DNA of 64,000 nt from Paucibacter sp. KCTC 42545 (GTDB lineage Bacteria; Pseudomonadota; Gammaproteobacteria; Burkholderiales; Burkholderiaceae_C), in NCBI RefSeq assembly GCF_001477625.1, contig NZ_CP013692.1:4526001-4590000 (forward strand), written 5' to 3'. Positions 26,562 to 36,000 of the stretch are shown here, piece after piece; within the stretch, counting starts at the first letter, position 1; every line of letters begins with the position of its first letter. The notes beneath the pieces were generated by a model. The model did no database searches, was not told the origin of the DNA, and saw only the letters and a program-made list of their open reading frames with translations. Made by a program: the position numbers and the translations under genes.

Positions 26562-28265
26562 TCAGTTGCTGGGCTGGGCCTGGTTTGCCGAGCCTGGCTG
26601 CAACATGCTTGCCAGATTGTGAGCAATGCCCGTGATGCCCTCGTTGCTCAGGCCCGCGTCCTTCATCACTGCGTCGACGATGGGCTTGGCAATCTGGTAC
26701 TGCAGGGCCGAGTTCATCACTTGCTCAGGGAAGGTGCCGGCCGGGGCGGTGGTAGCTCCTTCCTGCGCGCTACTTGAGGTGCCACCGTTCATGCCATTGA
26801 CCTGGAAAATGCGGATCGAATCGATCTTCTCCATCGGCCGCACCGCCTGTTCGATGACCTGCGGCAGTTGCTGCAGCAGCAGGGTGCGCACCTGCAGGTC
26901 GATCTGCGCGGCCGACAAGGTGTTCAGCGCCTCGTTGATGGCGCGTTTGCCTTCTGCTTCGGCCAGGGCGGCGGCCTGCTTGGCGCGTGCTTCGATGGTG
27001 ATGGCCTCGGCGCGGTCCAGCGCGGCTTCCTTCTCAGCCGAGGCTGAGACCTTGACTGCAATCGCCAGCTGTTCGGCTTCCTTGCTGGCTTCGATCAGCT
27101 GGATGTTCTTCTCCCGCTCGGCTACGGCCACCTGACGGGCGGTGTTCACGCCTTCCTCGGCCTTGACGGCATCGGCACGTGCCTGGTTGGCCAAGGCGTC
27201 GGCGACCGATTGTTCCTTGCTCTTGTTGGCGATCGCGATCGCCATGTCCTGGCGGGCGATTTCCACCTGCTTGCGTTGTTCGGCGCGCTGCATCTCGGTC
27301 TTGCGCTCGAGCTCGATCTCGCGCGTCTGCACGACCAGGTTCTTCTCGATCTCTGCCGATTTGATCTCGCGCTCGGCCTCGATCTTCTTCTGCCCGACCT
27401 GGCGCTCGGCCTCGATCTTGGCCGCCTCGGCCTCGCGGCTGCGCTCGGCCTGCTGGGTAGCGATCTGGGCCGACTGCTCGGCCCGCGCGGTCTCGACCTG
27501 GCGCTGCTGGGCCAGGGTGGCGAATTCTTGGTCCTGCTCGATGGTCAGCTTCTGGCGCTGCGCTTCCAGGTTCTTGGTGCGCACCTGCATCTCTGTTTCC
27601 TGCTCGACATCGTTGCGCTGCTTGCGCCGCGCCTCGGTCTGCTCGGTCAGGCGGGTGAGGCCCTCGGCGTCGAAGGCGTTGTTGGGGTTGAAGAACTGCT
27701 TGTCGGTCTGGTCCAGGCTGGTCAGCGAGACTGATTCCAGCTCCAGGCCGTTCTTCTCCAGGTCTTCGGCCACGGCGTTCTGCACCGCCTGCACGAAATC
27801 ACGGCGCTTGTCCTGCAGTTCCTGGATGGTCATGGTGGCGGCGGTGGCGCGCAGGGCGTCAACGAATTTGTCCTCCACCAGCGACTTAAGCGCCTCGGGC
27901 GCCAGGGTGCGTGTGCCCAGGGTCTGGGCCGCAGTGCTGACGGCCTCGGCCGTTTGTTGCACGCGCACGAAGAAGGCGGCGGTCACGTCCACGCGCATGC
28001 GGTCCTTGGTGATCAGGCTTTCGCGTTCGCGGCGCATGACTTCGAGCTTCAGCGTGTTCATATTGACCAGCACGCGCTCATGAAACACCGGCAGCACGAT
28101 GGCGCCACCGTCCATGATGACCTTTTGCCCGCCCAGGCCGGTGCGCACAAAAGCGGTTTCCTTGGTCGAGCGCTTGTACAGGCGCGCGAACACTAGGCCG
28201 ATGGCCAAAAGGCCCAGCAGGGCGATGCCGGCGATGCTGCCGAGTTCGATCAGATTGTTGTCCAT
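26562..28265 (-). CDS. yqiK: Flotillin-like SPFH protein (YqiK)
   Basis: A 567-residue inner-membrane protein. One N-terminal membrane segment (SIAGIALLGLLAIGLVFARLY) precedes the SPFH/Band 7 domain (about 35-200, VRTGLGGQKVIMDGGAIVLP) and a very long Ala/Glu-rich coiled coil (about 215-450: EAEAAKIEAERQVGQKKIEA and similar). The C-terminus (QLPQVIEQAVRPMEKIDSIR) matches flotillin family tails. A strong AGGAGGAAGAGG site precedes the ATG. YqiK proteins form membrane microdomains linked to envelope stress. It is the last gene of the operon reading 30139 to 26562 and follows yqiJ by 35 bp. Confidence 0.93.
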   Translation of the reverse strand: MDNNLIELGSIAGIALLGLLAIGLVFARLYKRSTKETAFVRTGLGGQKVIMDGGAIVLPVFHERVLVNMNTLKLEVMRRERESLITKDRMRVDVTAAFFVRVQQTAEAVSTAAQTLGTRTLAPEALKSLVEDKFVDALRATAATMTIQELQDKRRDFVQAVQNAVAEDLEKNGLELESVSLTSLDQTDKQFFNPNNAFDAEGLTRLTEQTEARRKQRNDVEQETEMQVRTKNLEAQRQKLTIEQDQEFATLAQQRQVETARAEQSAQIATQQAERSREAEAAKIEAERQVGQKKIEAEREIKSAEIEKNLVVQTREIELERKTEMQRAEQRKQVEIARQDMAIAIANKSKEQSVADALANQARADAVKAEEGVNTARQVAVAEREKNIQLIEASKEAEQLAIAVKVSASAEKEAALDRAEAITIEARAKQAAALAEAEGKRAINEALNTLSAAQIDLQVRTLLLQQLPQVIEQAVRPMEKIDSIRIFQVNGMNGGTSSSAQEGATTAPAGTFPEQVMNSALQYQIAKPIVDAVMKDAGLSNEGITGIAHNLASMLQPGSANQAQPSN

Positions 28266-28300
28266 GGGTTTCCTCTTCCTCCTTGAATCATATGGGTGGC

Positions 28301-28933
28301 TCAGCGTTCGACCAGGCCCGGGTGCGGGTTGCGGATGGCGCGGTAGATGGCGCCGTTCTTACGCACCAGCAGCAGCTCGCTGCCTTCTTCGAAGACATCG
28401 TCGGCCAGGTCCGGTTCGACCAGCAGATGGTGCACGCGGCCATGCTCGTCGCGCACCCGCGCTTGCCCGGCCAGGCCCCGGCGGGCGTGACCGGCATAGA
28501 CGGTCGCGATCCGGCCCAGCAGGCTCTGGGCACTCACTGCCGTGCTTTCGTCGCGCGGGATGATGTGGGCCACCAGGGCGCCCAGGGCGCGTGTCGTGGT
28601 CAGGCCTGCCGGCACCGCCGCCAGGCCGGCGATCCAGGCCGGCAGGTAGTGGCCGACCAGACCTCGGCTGACCAATTGCAGGCTGTAGCCGAACAGGGCA
28701 TAGCCGGTCAGGAACAGCAGCAGCACGACCAGGGCTGGCACGCGGCCCAGATGCAGCCAGCCCAGCACCCGGTCGAGCGCGCCGTCATGGCCAGCTTCGG
28801 GCAGCCAGTCGTCCAGCCAGTTGCTGGGGCTCATCGAGATCATCATGCCCAGGCCTTCTAGCAAGGCGATGCCAACGATCATCGCGAAGGCGATGCCGAA
28901 GGGCAGGTTCTCCGGGGTGGTGAACAAGCTCAT
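28301..28933 (-). CDS. yqiJ: YqiJ-like OB-fold inner-membrane protein
   Basis: A 210-residue membrane protein with about three hydrophobic segments (FGIAFAMIVGIALLEGLG, ALVVLLLFLTGYALFGYSL, WIAGLAAVPAGLTTTRALGA) and a C-terminal OB-fold like that of NfeD proteins (GRIATVYAGHARRGLAGQAR). YqiJ and YqiK are encoded as a pair in many Proteobacteria. ATG 28933 overlaps the PspA gene by 4 bp (ATGA). Confidence 0.9.
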   Translation of the reverse strand: MSLFTTPENLPFGIAFAMIVGIALLEGLGMMISMSPSNWLDDWLPEAGHDGALDRVLGWLHLGRVPALVVLLLFLTGYALFGYSLQLVSRGLVGHYLPAWIAGLAAVPAGLTTTRALGALVAHIIPRDESTAVSAQSLLGRIATVYAGHARRGLAGQARVRDEHGRVHHLLVEPDLADDVFEEGSELLLVRKNGAIYRAIRNPHPGLVER

Positions 28934-29616
28934 GCCTGGCCGTCCGTGCCGGGTAGCTTCAGCTGGGCCAGTCGGGCCTCGATCTGCTTCTGCCGCACCA
29001 GTTCCTCCAGCGTCTGCAGCTTGCTGGCATCCTCCAGCCGACCGGCGCGGGCGACGCCACCGAGCCCGGTCTGGCGCTCATAGATGCGGTCAAAAGCGCC
29101 GGTGGCGCCGGCCATGCGCTGCTCGATCTGGGCCGCGCTGCTGCCTGGGCTGGCGGCCGTGCCCGCGCTACTGGCCCGGCTCTGGCGGAACTGGCTCAGC
29201 GCCGCCTCCATCTCTCGCCGCTTGGCCAGCAGGGCGTCGACATAGCCGCGGTGCTCGCCTTCCTGCTGGGCCAGCTCGGCCAGGCTTGCTTCCAGCAAGG
29301 GCAGCTGGGCCTCGATGTCCAGCTGGCGGCCCACGGCAGCGCGCGCCAGGTCCTCGCGGCTCTGGCCCAGTGCGGTGTCGATCTGGGCTTTCAGCGTGTC
29401 GTGCTGGCGATTCAGCTCGGCATGGCGTTGCTGGGCCAGGTGCCGGTTGGCGGTGACCGTGCCCAACTCGTGGCGCACCTCGTCGACCACCTGGTCGAGC
29501 TCGCGCAGCGCCTGCTCCATCATCGCCTCGGGCGCGCGGTCCTCGATGCGGTCCAGCAAGGCATGCACGCCGCTAGCCATTGCGCGGGTGACGCGGGATC
29601 TCAGGGTCTCGGCCAT
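28930..29616 (-). CDS. PspA/IM30-family protein
   Basis: A 228-residue, almost entirely helical protein: MAETLRSRVTRAMASGVHAL, a helix of amphipathic type as in PspA, then DRIEDRAPEAMMEQALREL and long coiled coils (ELDQVVDEVRHELGTVTANR). The family binds stressed membranes as ESCRT-III-like assemblies. A good AAAGGAGAC site precedes ATG 29616, which lies 1 bp after the upstream gene stop. Together with YqiJ and YqiK it suggests a membrane-integrity operon. Confidence 0.88.
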   Translation of the reverse strand: MAETLRSRVTRAMASGVHALLDRIEDRAPEAMMEQALRELDQVVDEVRHELGTVTANRHLAQQRHAELNRQHDTLKAQIDTALGQSREDLARAAVGRQLDIEAQLPLLEASLAELAQQEGEHRGYVDALLAKRREMEAALSQFRQSRASSAGTAASPGSSAAQIEQRMAGATGAFDRIYERQTGLGGVARAGRLEDASKLQTLEELVRQKQIEARLAQLKLPGTDGQA

Positions 29617-29617
29617 A

Positions 29618-30139
29618 TCAGTCTCCTTTGGGGCTGCTGTGTTGCAGACGTTGGATGGCTTGCGCCAATTGCAGGGTGCCGCTCAAGTGACGCTGCACCA
29701 CATCGGGGTCGAACGCCGCCGCGCTCGGCGTGGTGGCTTGGCGCATCAGCGATTCGGTGTGGGCCAAGCTGCGGCGCACAAGCTTGTCTTCCAACTTGGC
29801 TGCCTGCTCGAGGCTGCCGACCTCGGCGCTGATTAGCAGCGCCATGGCATGGCTGATGTGTTCCAGGGCCTGGCTCAGCACCTCGGAGTGCCGGCCAGTT
29901 CCGGCCTCCAACAAAGCCAGGGCATTGCGTGGCCGGGCGGCCAGATCGCGGCACCAGGCCAAGGCGGCGACGAAGTCGAAGGCTCCGTCATGCTGGCGCT
30001 TCAGCTGGCCCAGCAGCACGCGCAGCTTGTCGCTGTTGGTGCTGGCGCCCTCGACCTTCAGCTGGGCCAGCCAGAGGTAGAGGTCGCTAGGGATGCGTGC
30101 CGACAGCGGCTCCATCGTCGTGCTCGTCGATTGCGTCAT
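29618..30139 (-). CDS. RHH-like protein heading the PspA-YqiJ-YqiK operon
   Basis: A 173-residue protein. The N-terminus, PLSARIPSDLYLWLAQLKVE then GASTNSDKLRVLLGQL, has the strand-helix-helix look of a ribbon-helix-helix DNA-binding domain; the remainder is helical and unfamiliar. It has a CAGGAGCAGG ribosome-binding site. A 16-bp perfect palindrome lies 49 bp upstream, so autoregulation is a reasonable inference. It might act as repressor of the membrane-stress operon. Confidence 0.72.
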   Translation of the reverse strand: MTQSTSTTMEPLSARIPSDLYLWLAQLKVEGASTNSDKLRVLLGQLKRQHDGAFDFVAALAWCRDLAARPRNALALLEAGTGRHSEVLSQALEHISHAMALLISAEVGSLEQAAKLEDKLVRRSLAHTESLMRQATTPSAAAFDPDVVQRHLSGTLQLAQAIQRLQHSSPKGD

Positions 30140-30187
30140 GGTCCTGCTCCTGCGGGGCTGAAACGACCCGATGCGAGGCAGTATATT

Positions 30188-30203
30188 CGTTTGAATTCAA
30201 ACG
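30188..30203. promoter_or_regulatory. 16-bp perfect palindrome, probable operator
   Basis: CGTTTGAATTCAAACG is its own reverse complement. It lies 49 bp upstream of the RHH-like gene start at 30139, in the expected promoter region of the minus-strand operon. Ribbon-helix-helix regulators usually bind such short dyads. It is A/T-rich against a GC-rich background, which makes a chance origin less likely. Confidence 0.6.
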
Positions 30204-30206
30204 ACA

Positions 30207-30226
30207 ACACCCCCGAAAGGGGGTGT
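30207..30226. terminator. Hairpin with GAAA loop between a CdiA fragment and the stress operon
   Basis: ACACCCCC (30207-30214) pairs perfectly with GGGGGTGT (30219-30226) around a GAAA tetraloop. No T-run follows on either strand. It lies just upstream of the palindrome, so it may insulate the operon from transcription entering from the CdiA side. Confidence 0.5.
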
Positions 30227-30274
30227 CGAGCGCGGCCGGGGGCGCGACGGCTGTACCGCCGCAACCTCAACGCA

Positions 30275-31154
30275 TCAGTGCTTCAACCCCGCCTTAATCA
30301 GCAACAGCAGCTGCCGCTGGTGCTGCAGCTGCTCGGGGTTGGCTTTGCTAACGCCCACGGTCAGGCTCAGGCTGATGCCTGTGTTGTCGGACTTTTCTTC
30401 AGCGTCTTTGGCGAGCTTGGCCAGATCCTTGGCGGCTTCGACGGCCTTGAGGGCCGCTGTGGCTGCCGCAAGCGCCTTCATGCGCGGGTCTTCGGCTTGT
30501 GCTGCCATCTTGGCGGCGCTGGCCGCAGTCATCGCACTGTCCAGACCGGGCCCGCTCAAGGCCAGGGTCAAGCCGCTTTGGCTGAAGGCGGTCTTGTTGA
30601 CGTCACTGGCCTTTTGCTGGGCCTCGGTGATGGCCTCGCTTTGCGCCAGGATGTCGACGTTGCCGCTCAGGGACTGCACCGCAGAGCCGGTTTGGGTGTA
30701 GCCCTTGCCGGCTTGGATCAAGACATCTCCACCCAGGCTGGCCACGGTGCTGGCCGCCGCTCTGTCGCCCTGTTGGTCTCGCTCTTGCCCACGGTAAAAC
30801 CAATGCCGCCCGAGCTGAGCAGGCCGCTGGTGGTGGTGCTTTGGTCTTGTGAGGTGGTGAGGTTGTTGATGGCGGAAACGACACTCACATCCCGCCCGGC
30901 AATGAGCTGGGTGCCGGCATCGCTGATGACCTGGGAGCCGCTGAGGCTCAGGTCTCGCCCTGCGTTCAGGTGAACGGTGTTGCCGCTGATCGTGCTGGCG
31001 TTTTGCAGGGTTTCTTCAGACCTGCTGGCGGAGGTTTGTGTGCTGTGGCTCAGCAAACCGCTGCACTCTTGGCGGCTCGCCGTGCTGGTCTTGTTTTGCG
31101 TGGCCAGGGCGTTGACCAACAGATCATTGGCGGCGCTGAGTTGCACTGCGCTTA
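30275..31154 (-). pseudogene. CdiA fragment, decayed copy 2 (part downstream of the IS5 element)
   Basis: About 815 bp (30340-31154) matches the intact effector gene at about 35690-36510; the last 65 bp down to the stop at 30275 are unrelated. Encoded pieces include TLQNASTISGNTVHLNAGRD and KGYTQTGSAVQSLSGNVD. A 16-bp deletion near 30780, relative to the intact copy, shifts the frame. No start is present. The frame ends as SKANPEQLQHQRQ with a stop, so no toxin domain remains. Confidence 0.88.
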
Positions 31155-32379
31155 GAGACCGCTGCATAACTTCCCTAATGCGCGGAACACGAAGATGCGG
31201 TGCAATACCGGGCATGGACAGTTTCTTCCTGATGGGTGCCAAGCCCCTGGTTCAAGACTCGCCGACGATGAAGTTGCACGAGTTGCTGGATTGGGTTGAG
31301 ATCAGCCACAAGCTCAAAGGGCTGTACAAACGGGAGATCAGCAATGGCGGCGGACCTGAGCCCTATGCGCCGCTGGCGATGTTCAAGCTGATGCTGCTGG
31401 GCCAGTGGCATGGTCTGTCGGACACGCAGTTGGAGCATGCGCTCAAGGTTCGACTGGACTTTATGGTGTTCACTGGCTTCGAGCCCGGTGACGACAGCTT
31501 TCCTGATGCCACCACCATCTGCCGCTTCCGCAACCGATTGGTGACGGCCAAGCTCGATCAAGTGCTGCTGCGCCGGGTCAATGTGCAACTTGAAGGCCAG
31601 GGGCTCAAGGTGGCCGGCAGCCGGGGCGCCATCATCGACGCCACGATCATCGAGAGCGCGGCTCGGCCGAATCAACACATCGAAGTCGATGAGGACGGCC
31701 AGGCCGATGTGGTGGACAGTGCAGACGACGAAGCCCGCTGGGTCAAGAAAGGCAAGGACGCCTTCTTCGGCTATCGCGGCTACAGCGCGGTGGACACAGA
31801 GGATGGCTATGTCGAGCACGTCGAAGTCCACTCCGCCAACCAAGCCGAAGTCAACAAGTTGCCCGGCATCGTGGAGGCGCTCGCAGCGCAAGGCGTCCAG
31901 CCTGAGGGTGTGCTGGCCGACAAGGGCTACGCGAGCGCAGCCAACCGGGAGTACCTCAAGAACAAGGTCATCGGCGACCTGATCCAGTTCAAGGGGAGCC
32001 GAGGCAACCCGGTGCATCCTTTGCAGACGCAGATGAACCGGGCCATCGCCACGCTGCGCTACAAGGTCGAGCAAGGCTTCGGGACAATGAAGAGAAAGTT
32101 CCACTTGAGCCGAGCACGGTACTTTGGCGCGGCCAAAACGCAGGCGCAAATGGCGTGGGCGGCGCTGGGTGTCAACCTGCTCAAGGCGATGAGGAAGCTG
32201 CAAAGCGGGCGGCTGCAGCCGTGTGCAGGGAGTAGTCCGTCTTGATGGGCCAAAGGGCCCGAAGGAAGGGCCGAAAACCCTTCAAAACGCTCTAAAACCG
32301 AGCGATTTTTTCCGCATCATGGAATCCTCGGCTGCCGCTGAGGTGCGCGAGTTTGCGGAACGGGTTATGCAGCGGTCTC
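31155..32379 (+). mobile_element. IS5-family insertion sequence inside the decayed CdiA copy
   Basis: A 1225-bp element with terminal inverted repeats GAGACCGCTGCATAAC at both ends (31155 onward and, inverted, up to 32379). It carries one transposase gene on the plus strand. No target duplication is visible: the left flank ends CTTA and the right begins AGGG. Compared with the intact CdiA gene, about 26 bp of target are missing at the junction, indicating an adjacent deletion. The stretch from 32246 to 32379 is the non-coding element end. Confidence 0.9.
31214..32245 (+). CDS. IS5-family transposase
   Basis: A 343-residue DDE transposase. The N-terminal DUF772-type domain (PYAPLAMFKLMLLGQWHGLS) precedes the catalytic core: GAIIDATIIESA (Asp), GVLADKGYASAAN (Asp) and VEQGFGTMKRKFHLSRARYF (Glu with the K/R-rich Y-like signature). 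Length and motifs suggest a functional enzyme. Translation starts at ATG 31214; a longer in-frame extension upstream reads through the inverted repeat into CdiA sequence. Confidence 0.95.
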   Translation: MDSFFLMGAKPLVQDSPTMKLHELLDWVEISHKLKGLYKREISNGGGPEPYAPLAMFKLMLLGQWHGLSDTQLEHALKVRLDFMVFTGFEPGDDSFPDATTICRFRNRLVTAKLDQVLLRRVNVQLEGQGLKVAGSRGAIIDATIIESAARPNQHIEVDEDGQADVVDSADDEARWVKKGKDAFFGYRGYSAVDTEDGYVEHVEVHSANQAEVNKLPGIVEALAAQGVQPEGVLADKGYASAANREYLKNKVIGDLIQFKGSRGNPVHPLQTQMNRAIATLRYKVEQGFGTMKRKFHLSRARYFGAAKTQAQMAWAALGVNLLKAMRKLQSGRLQPCAGSSPS

Positions 32380-32690
32380 AGGGTGATGTCGCCCGTCTTG
32401 GCGATGACGGTGAGGTCTTTGCCGGCGGTGAGTGTGCCGCCACTCAAGCTTTGTTGGCTGCTGGCCGCTTGGGAGAAGCCGCTGCTTTGCACCCCTTGCA
32501 TGTCTGAGCTTTGGGTGTTGAGGCCGGCGGCGATGTTGACGCTGGCGCCTTGCAGGCCCAGCGTGTTACCGGCGCTCACTTGGCTGGCTTTGAGATCCAG
32601 GGCGGCGCCTGCGATCAGTGTGGCGTTTCCTTCTGCACTGAGCTGGCTGCCGAACTGGGCGGTGCTGGCGGACTGGGCATAGCGGTAACC
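32380..32690 (-). pseudogene. CdiA fragment, decayed copy 2 (part upstream of the IS5 element)
   Basis: About 310 bp matching the intact effector gene at about 36535-36845. It encodes GYRYAQSASTAQFGSQLSAE, then VSAGNTLGLQGASVNIAAGL, and SLSGGTLTAGKDLTVIAKTG. It is interrupted at 32379 by the IS5 element and continues at 31154. Its upper edge lies about 30 bp below the stop of the immunity gene, so the duplicated segment follows directly after the intact toxin-immunity pair. Confidence 0.85.
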
Positions 32691-32717
32691 CGTGAGGGCT
32701 GCGACTTGTTCGCCTGG

Positions 32718-33056
32718 TCAAGAGCCATCAACCACGCCATCTTCGTCTATCTTGTTATAAGGGAAACCTTTAATTGCCAGCATAAACTTGCTCAGTAGTT
32801 CTAATCCCTCAAGGTTACTCCATTCCTGCAGATTGGTTTCAAAATACCAATAGTTCATGTTTGGAACCACAAATGGTTTATCGATTTTCTTTTCCTTGGC
32901 AAGCCGCAGGGCGTCAACAAAAGGTGGGTACTGAGAAAATATTCCCAGGTCCTTAAACTTATTGCTATCGGCTGCTATCCGCCGCTCGAGCGCGAATGCA
33001 ATCATCTGGAATTGGTTTTTGTCTTCTTCGCTGAAAACAATATCAGGCCAGCTCAT
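32718..33056 (-). CDS. Candidate CdiI-type immunity protein
   Basis: A 112-residue acidic, soluble protein (MSWPDIVFSEEDKNQFQMIA, then NMNYWYFETNLQEWSNLEGL). Its ATG overlaps the stop of the giant effector gene as ATGA. It is distinctly more AT-rich than its neighbours, as usual for horizontally exchanged toxin-immunity modules. I do not recognise the family; the role is inferred from position, size and composition. It should neutralise the C-terminal domain of the effector in the cytoplasm. Confidence 0.75.
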   Translation of the reverse strand: MSWPDIVFSEEDKNQFQMIAFALERRIAADSNKFKDLGIFSQYPPFVDALRLAKEKKIDKPFVVPNMNYWYFETNLQEWSNLEGLELLSKFMLAIKGFPYNKIDEDGVVDGS

Positions 33057-36000
33057 TTGTTACCTCCAATCGTGCCAATCGGCTTTGGCTCAGTCCACAA
33101 CGAACGGTTGGGGACGATGGTTTGTTGTGCTCCACCAACTGCTTTGTATGCGTTTTGTTCCACAGGCGCGACTGTGCTGGTAAATACCTTGGGTGCAGTG
33201 CCCGGTTTTGGCGCGATGGCGTACGCCTCAAACCCCAGTTGCGCACCACGAACGCTTTGCTCTGCTGGCAGTCCCAGGCGCTGACTAATTTCGGCAGGGC
33301 TGAGTTTGCTCAATGCGTCGTACTCTGATCGTGTCATGAAATAGGGTGAAAACGCACCAACACCATCACTGCCTACAACATTTTTCGGCACCACCTTGAT
33401 CAGCTCTTCGTTGACCGAGACAGTCCGAACAACAGGTAAAGCATTGCCGGTTTTCAACACATCCGTTGCATAGTCGAGCGCTCGATCTGCTGTTACCCCC
33501 GCCGCCTGATACTCAGCAATCAACGCCTTTGCCTGAGGTGTCTGCATCACCTCAGGCGTAACGTTCACGCCCTTCGCACCAAACTTGCTGATGTCCTCGT
33601 AAGACAATTTGGCTGCTGCGCTGTTAGCTGCTTGCTGCGCAGTCGCGGCGCTCACCACACTGCCAGCTTTGGCCGCAGCACCAATGCCCAGCGCTGCTTC
33701 CGCGTAACTAGCTGCCTCTGGGCTTAGGCCCACAGCTTGTAAAGTGGCGTTCAGTGCAGTGTTTTCCGGCTGACCCGACACCAATTGCTTTGCTCCGGTC
33801 AAAGCCGCATCTGCACTGAATGTTGCTACAGCTGCATTGGCGACGCAGCCAATGCCCGTGGCGCAACTGACTGGGGCAGTTGCAGCGCTTGCAGCTACTC
33901 CCAATCCTCCCAATACAGCTTGTCCAGCGCCTACTGCGCGAGTGGTGAGCTGGTAGGTGTTATTCAGTTGCTTGGCTGAGTCAATGTTCTTGTCACTCAA
34001 CACCCCTTGTGTGCTGTAGTTGAACAGTCCCTGCTGCGCCTGTAGCTGCTGACGTTCGGCAGCGAAGGCATCACTACTCCCGGCATCGGCTAACGCTTTG
34101 AGCGCGGTGTAGGTAGAACTGCCTTCGGGGTACTCGGCGTAGCACTGCACGAGAGCACAAGCTACTGCGGTCAGGCGCGCCTCTTTTTGTGGATCGCCTT
34201 TAGCTAAATCCTTGATTCGAAGGGTTTCCTTCGAATGCAACTGCCGGTTGTTCAAATCCTGATTGAAACCCGCCGCCGCACCGGCCACGCCCCCCACCGC
34301 TGCACCTGCCGCCGCTGCCACAGCGCCCGCGCTCAGTTGGGCCACACCCTTGGCCGCTTCCGGACTCATCCCCGCCGCCACAAGCTTGTCTTGCAGGCCA
34401 GCTTGCATCTTTTCCAGTGCCGGCGCTGACGCTGCGCTCAGCCCGGCGCCCACGGCACCGCCTACATTGCCAGTTAGCCCACCAACGACCGCGTGCGCAG
34501 CCACCCGGTAGACGCCGCCTTCATCCCACTTCTTGGCCTCATCCAGCAAGGCTTGCTTCTTGTCTTGGTCATCTTCCTTGTTGGCTTGGGCTTTGAGTTC
34601 GTCCGTCTTGGTTTTGAAGCGGTCCCCCACCGCCTTGCTCGCAGCACTCCCGAACTGCTGCACGATCTGCGCATTCAGGCCCGCCTGCTCCTGCAGCTTC
34701 TGCCCATCCCAGCCTTGCTGGAGGCCATTGCCCGTGCTTTGGCTGCTGACGCTGCGGTCTAGTTTGCTCAGGGCGCTGGTGTCGCCATGGGTGATGGTCA
34801 GCTGGCCTTGGCTGATGCCGGCTTTGCTCGTGCTGCTGTCATCCCCGCTGGTCTTGAAGGCCCCGGCGCTGTTGCCGCTGCCAACGCTGGTGCCCACAGT
34901 GAGGCTCACAGACTCGGCCTTGTACTGGCTGTAGTTGTTGAGGTCACTGGCAGTGAGGCTGCCGGTGCTCAAGCTGTTTTTGTTGTCCGTGATGGCGGCC
35001 TGACTGCTGGAGATGACGCCGCCCTTGAGGTCGGTGTTGCCTTTGACCTTGACTTGGAAGCCGCCGTCCCCCGCCTTGATGCCGCTTTGCTCGGCCACGC
35101 TCAAGAAGTCTGCGCTGACCTGGGTCTGGCTGGCGCTCAGGCTGCCACTGAAGCTGCCGGGGGAGACGGTCACGCTGCCCGAGAGGCTTTGGTCCTTGCT
35201 GGCGAACTTGGCGCTGTCTTGCAAACTCTGAACCTTCAGATCCCCACCCACATCGGCCTTGACTTGCTGGCCTTGCACCACGGCGCCTTGCAAGACGGTG
35301 TCCCCACCCGACTGGAGGCTGACCTGCTCGCGGGCCTTGATGTGGGTGTTGGCATAGCTTTGATCGCTGCCGTCGCTATTGCCTCGCGCCATGCTGGCGT
35401 TGGCGGTGAAGCCGTCTTTGCTGCCTTCGCCCAGACCTATGGACAGACCAGCAGCTCCGCTGACGCTTTGGTTGTCGGATTGCTGGCTGCTGCTGTTGGC
35501 GGCCGCTTGCAGGCTGAGTTGGTTTTGTGCGCTGAGTTGGACGTTCCGCGCGCTGAGCTCGCTGCCGCGGATCAGCACATTGCTGTCTGGCCCGGCGCCT
35601 TGGGCGCTGATGTTGACTCGGCCGCCTGCCGTGACCGAGCTGCCAGCCCCTTGCTCGCTTTGATTGGTTTGCTGGCTGGTGGCTTTGCTGCCGCCCACGG
35701 TCAGGCTCAGGCTGATGCCTTTGTTGTCGGACTTTTCTTCGATGTCTTTGGCGAGCTTGGCCAGATCCTTGGCCGCTTCGATGGCCTTGAGGGCCGCTGT
35801 GGCTGCCGCGAGGGCCTTCATGCGCGGGTCTTCGGCTTGTGTGGCTTGTCTTGCGGCGCTCGCTGCACTCATGGCTCCGTCCAGGCCTGGCACGCTCAAG
35901 GCCAGGGTCAAGCCGCTTTGGGTGAAGGCGGTCTTGTTGACGTCAGTGGCCTTTTGCTGGGCCTCGGTGATGGCTACGCTTTGCGCCAGGATGTCGACGT

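Noticed and set aside
26076..26777. Plus-strand frame across the CdiA relic and flotillin end
   Set aside because: It joins antisense of two different genes and has no independent support.
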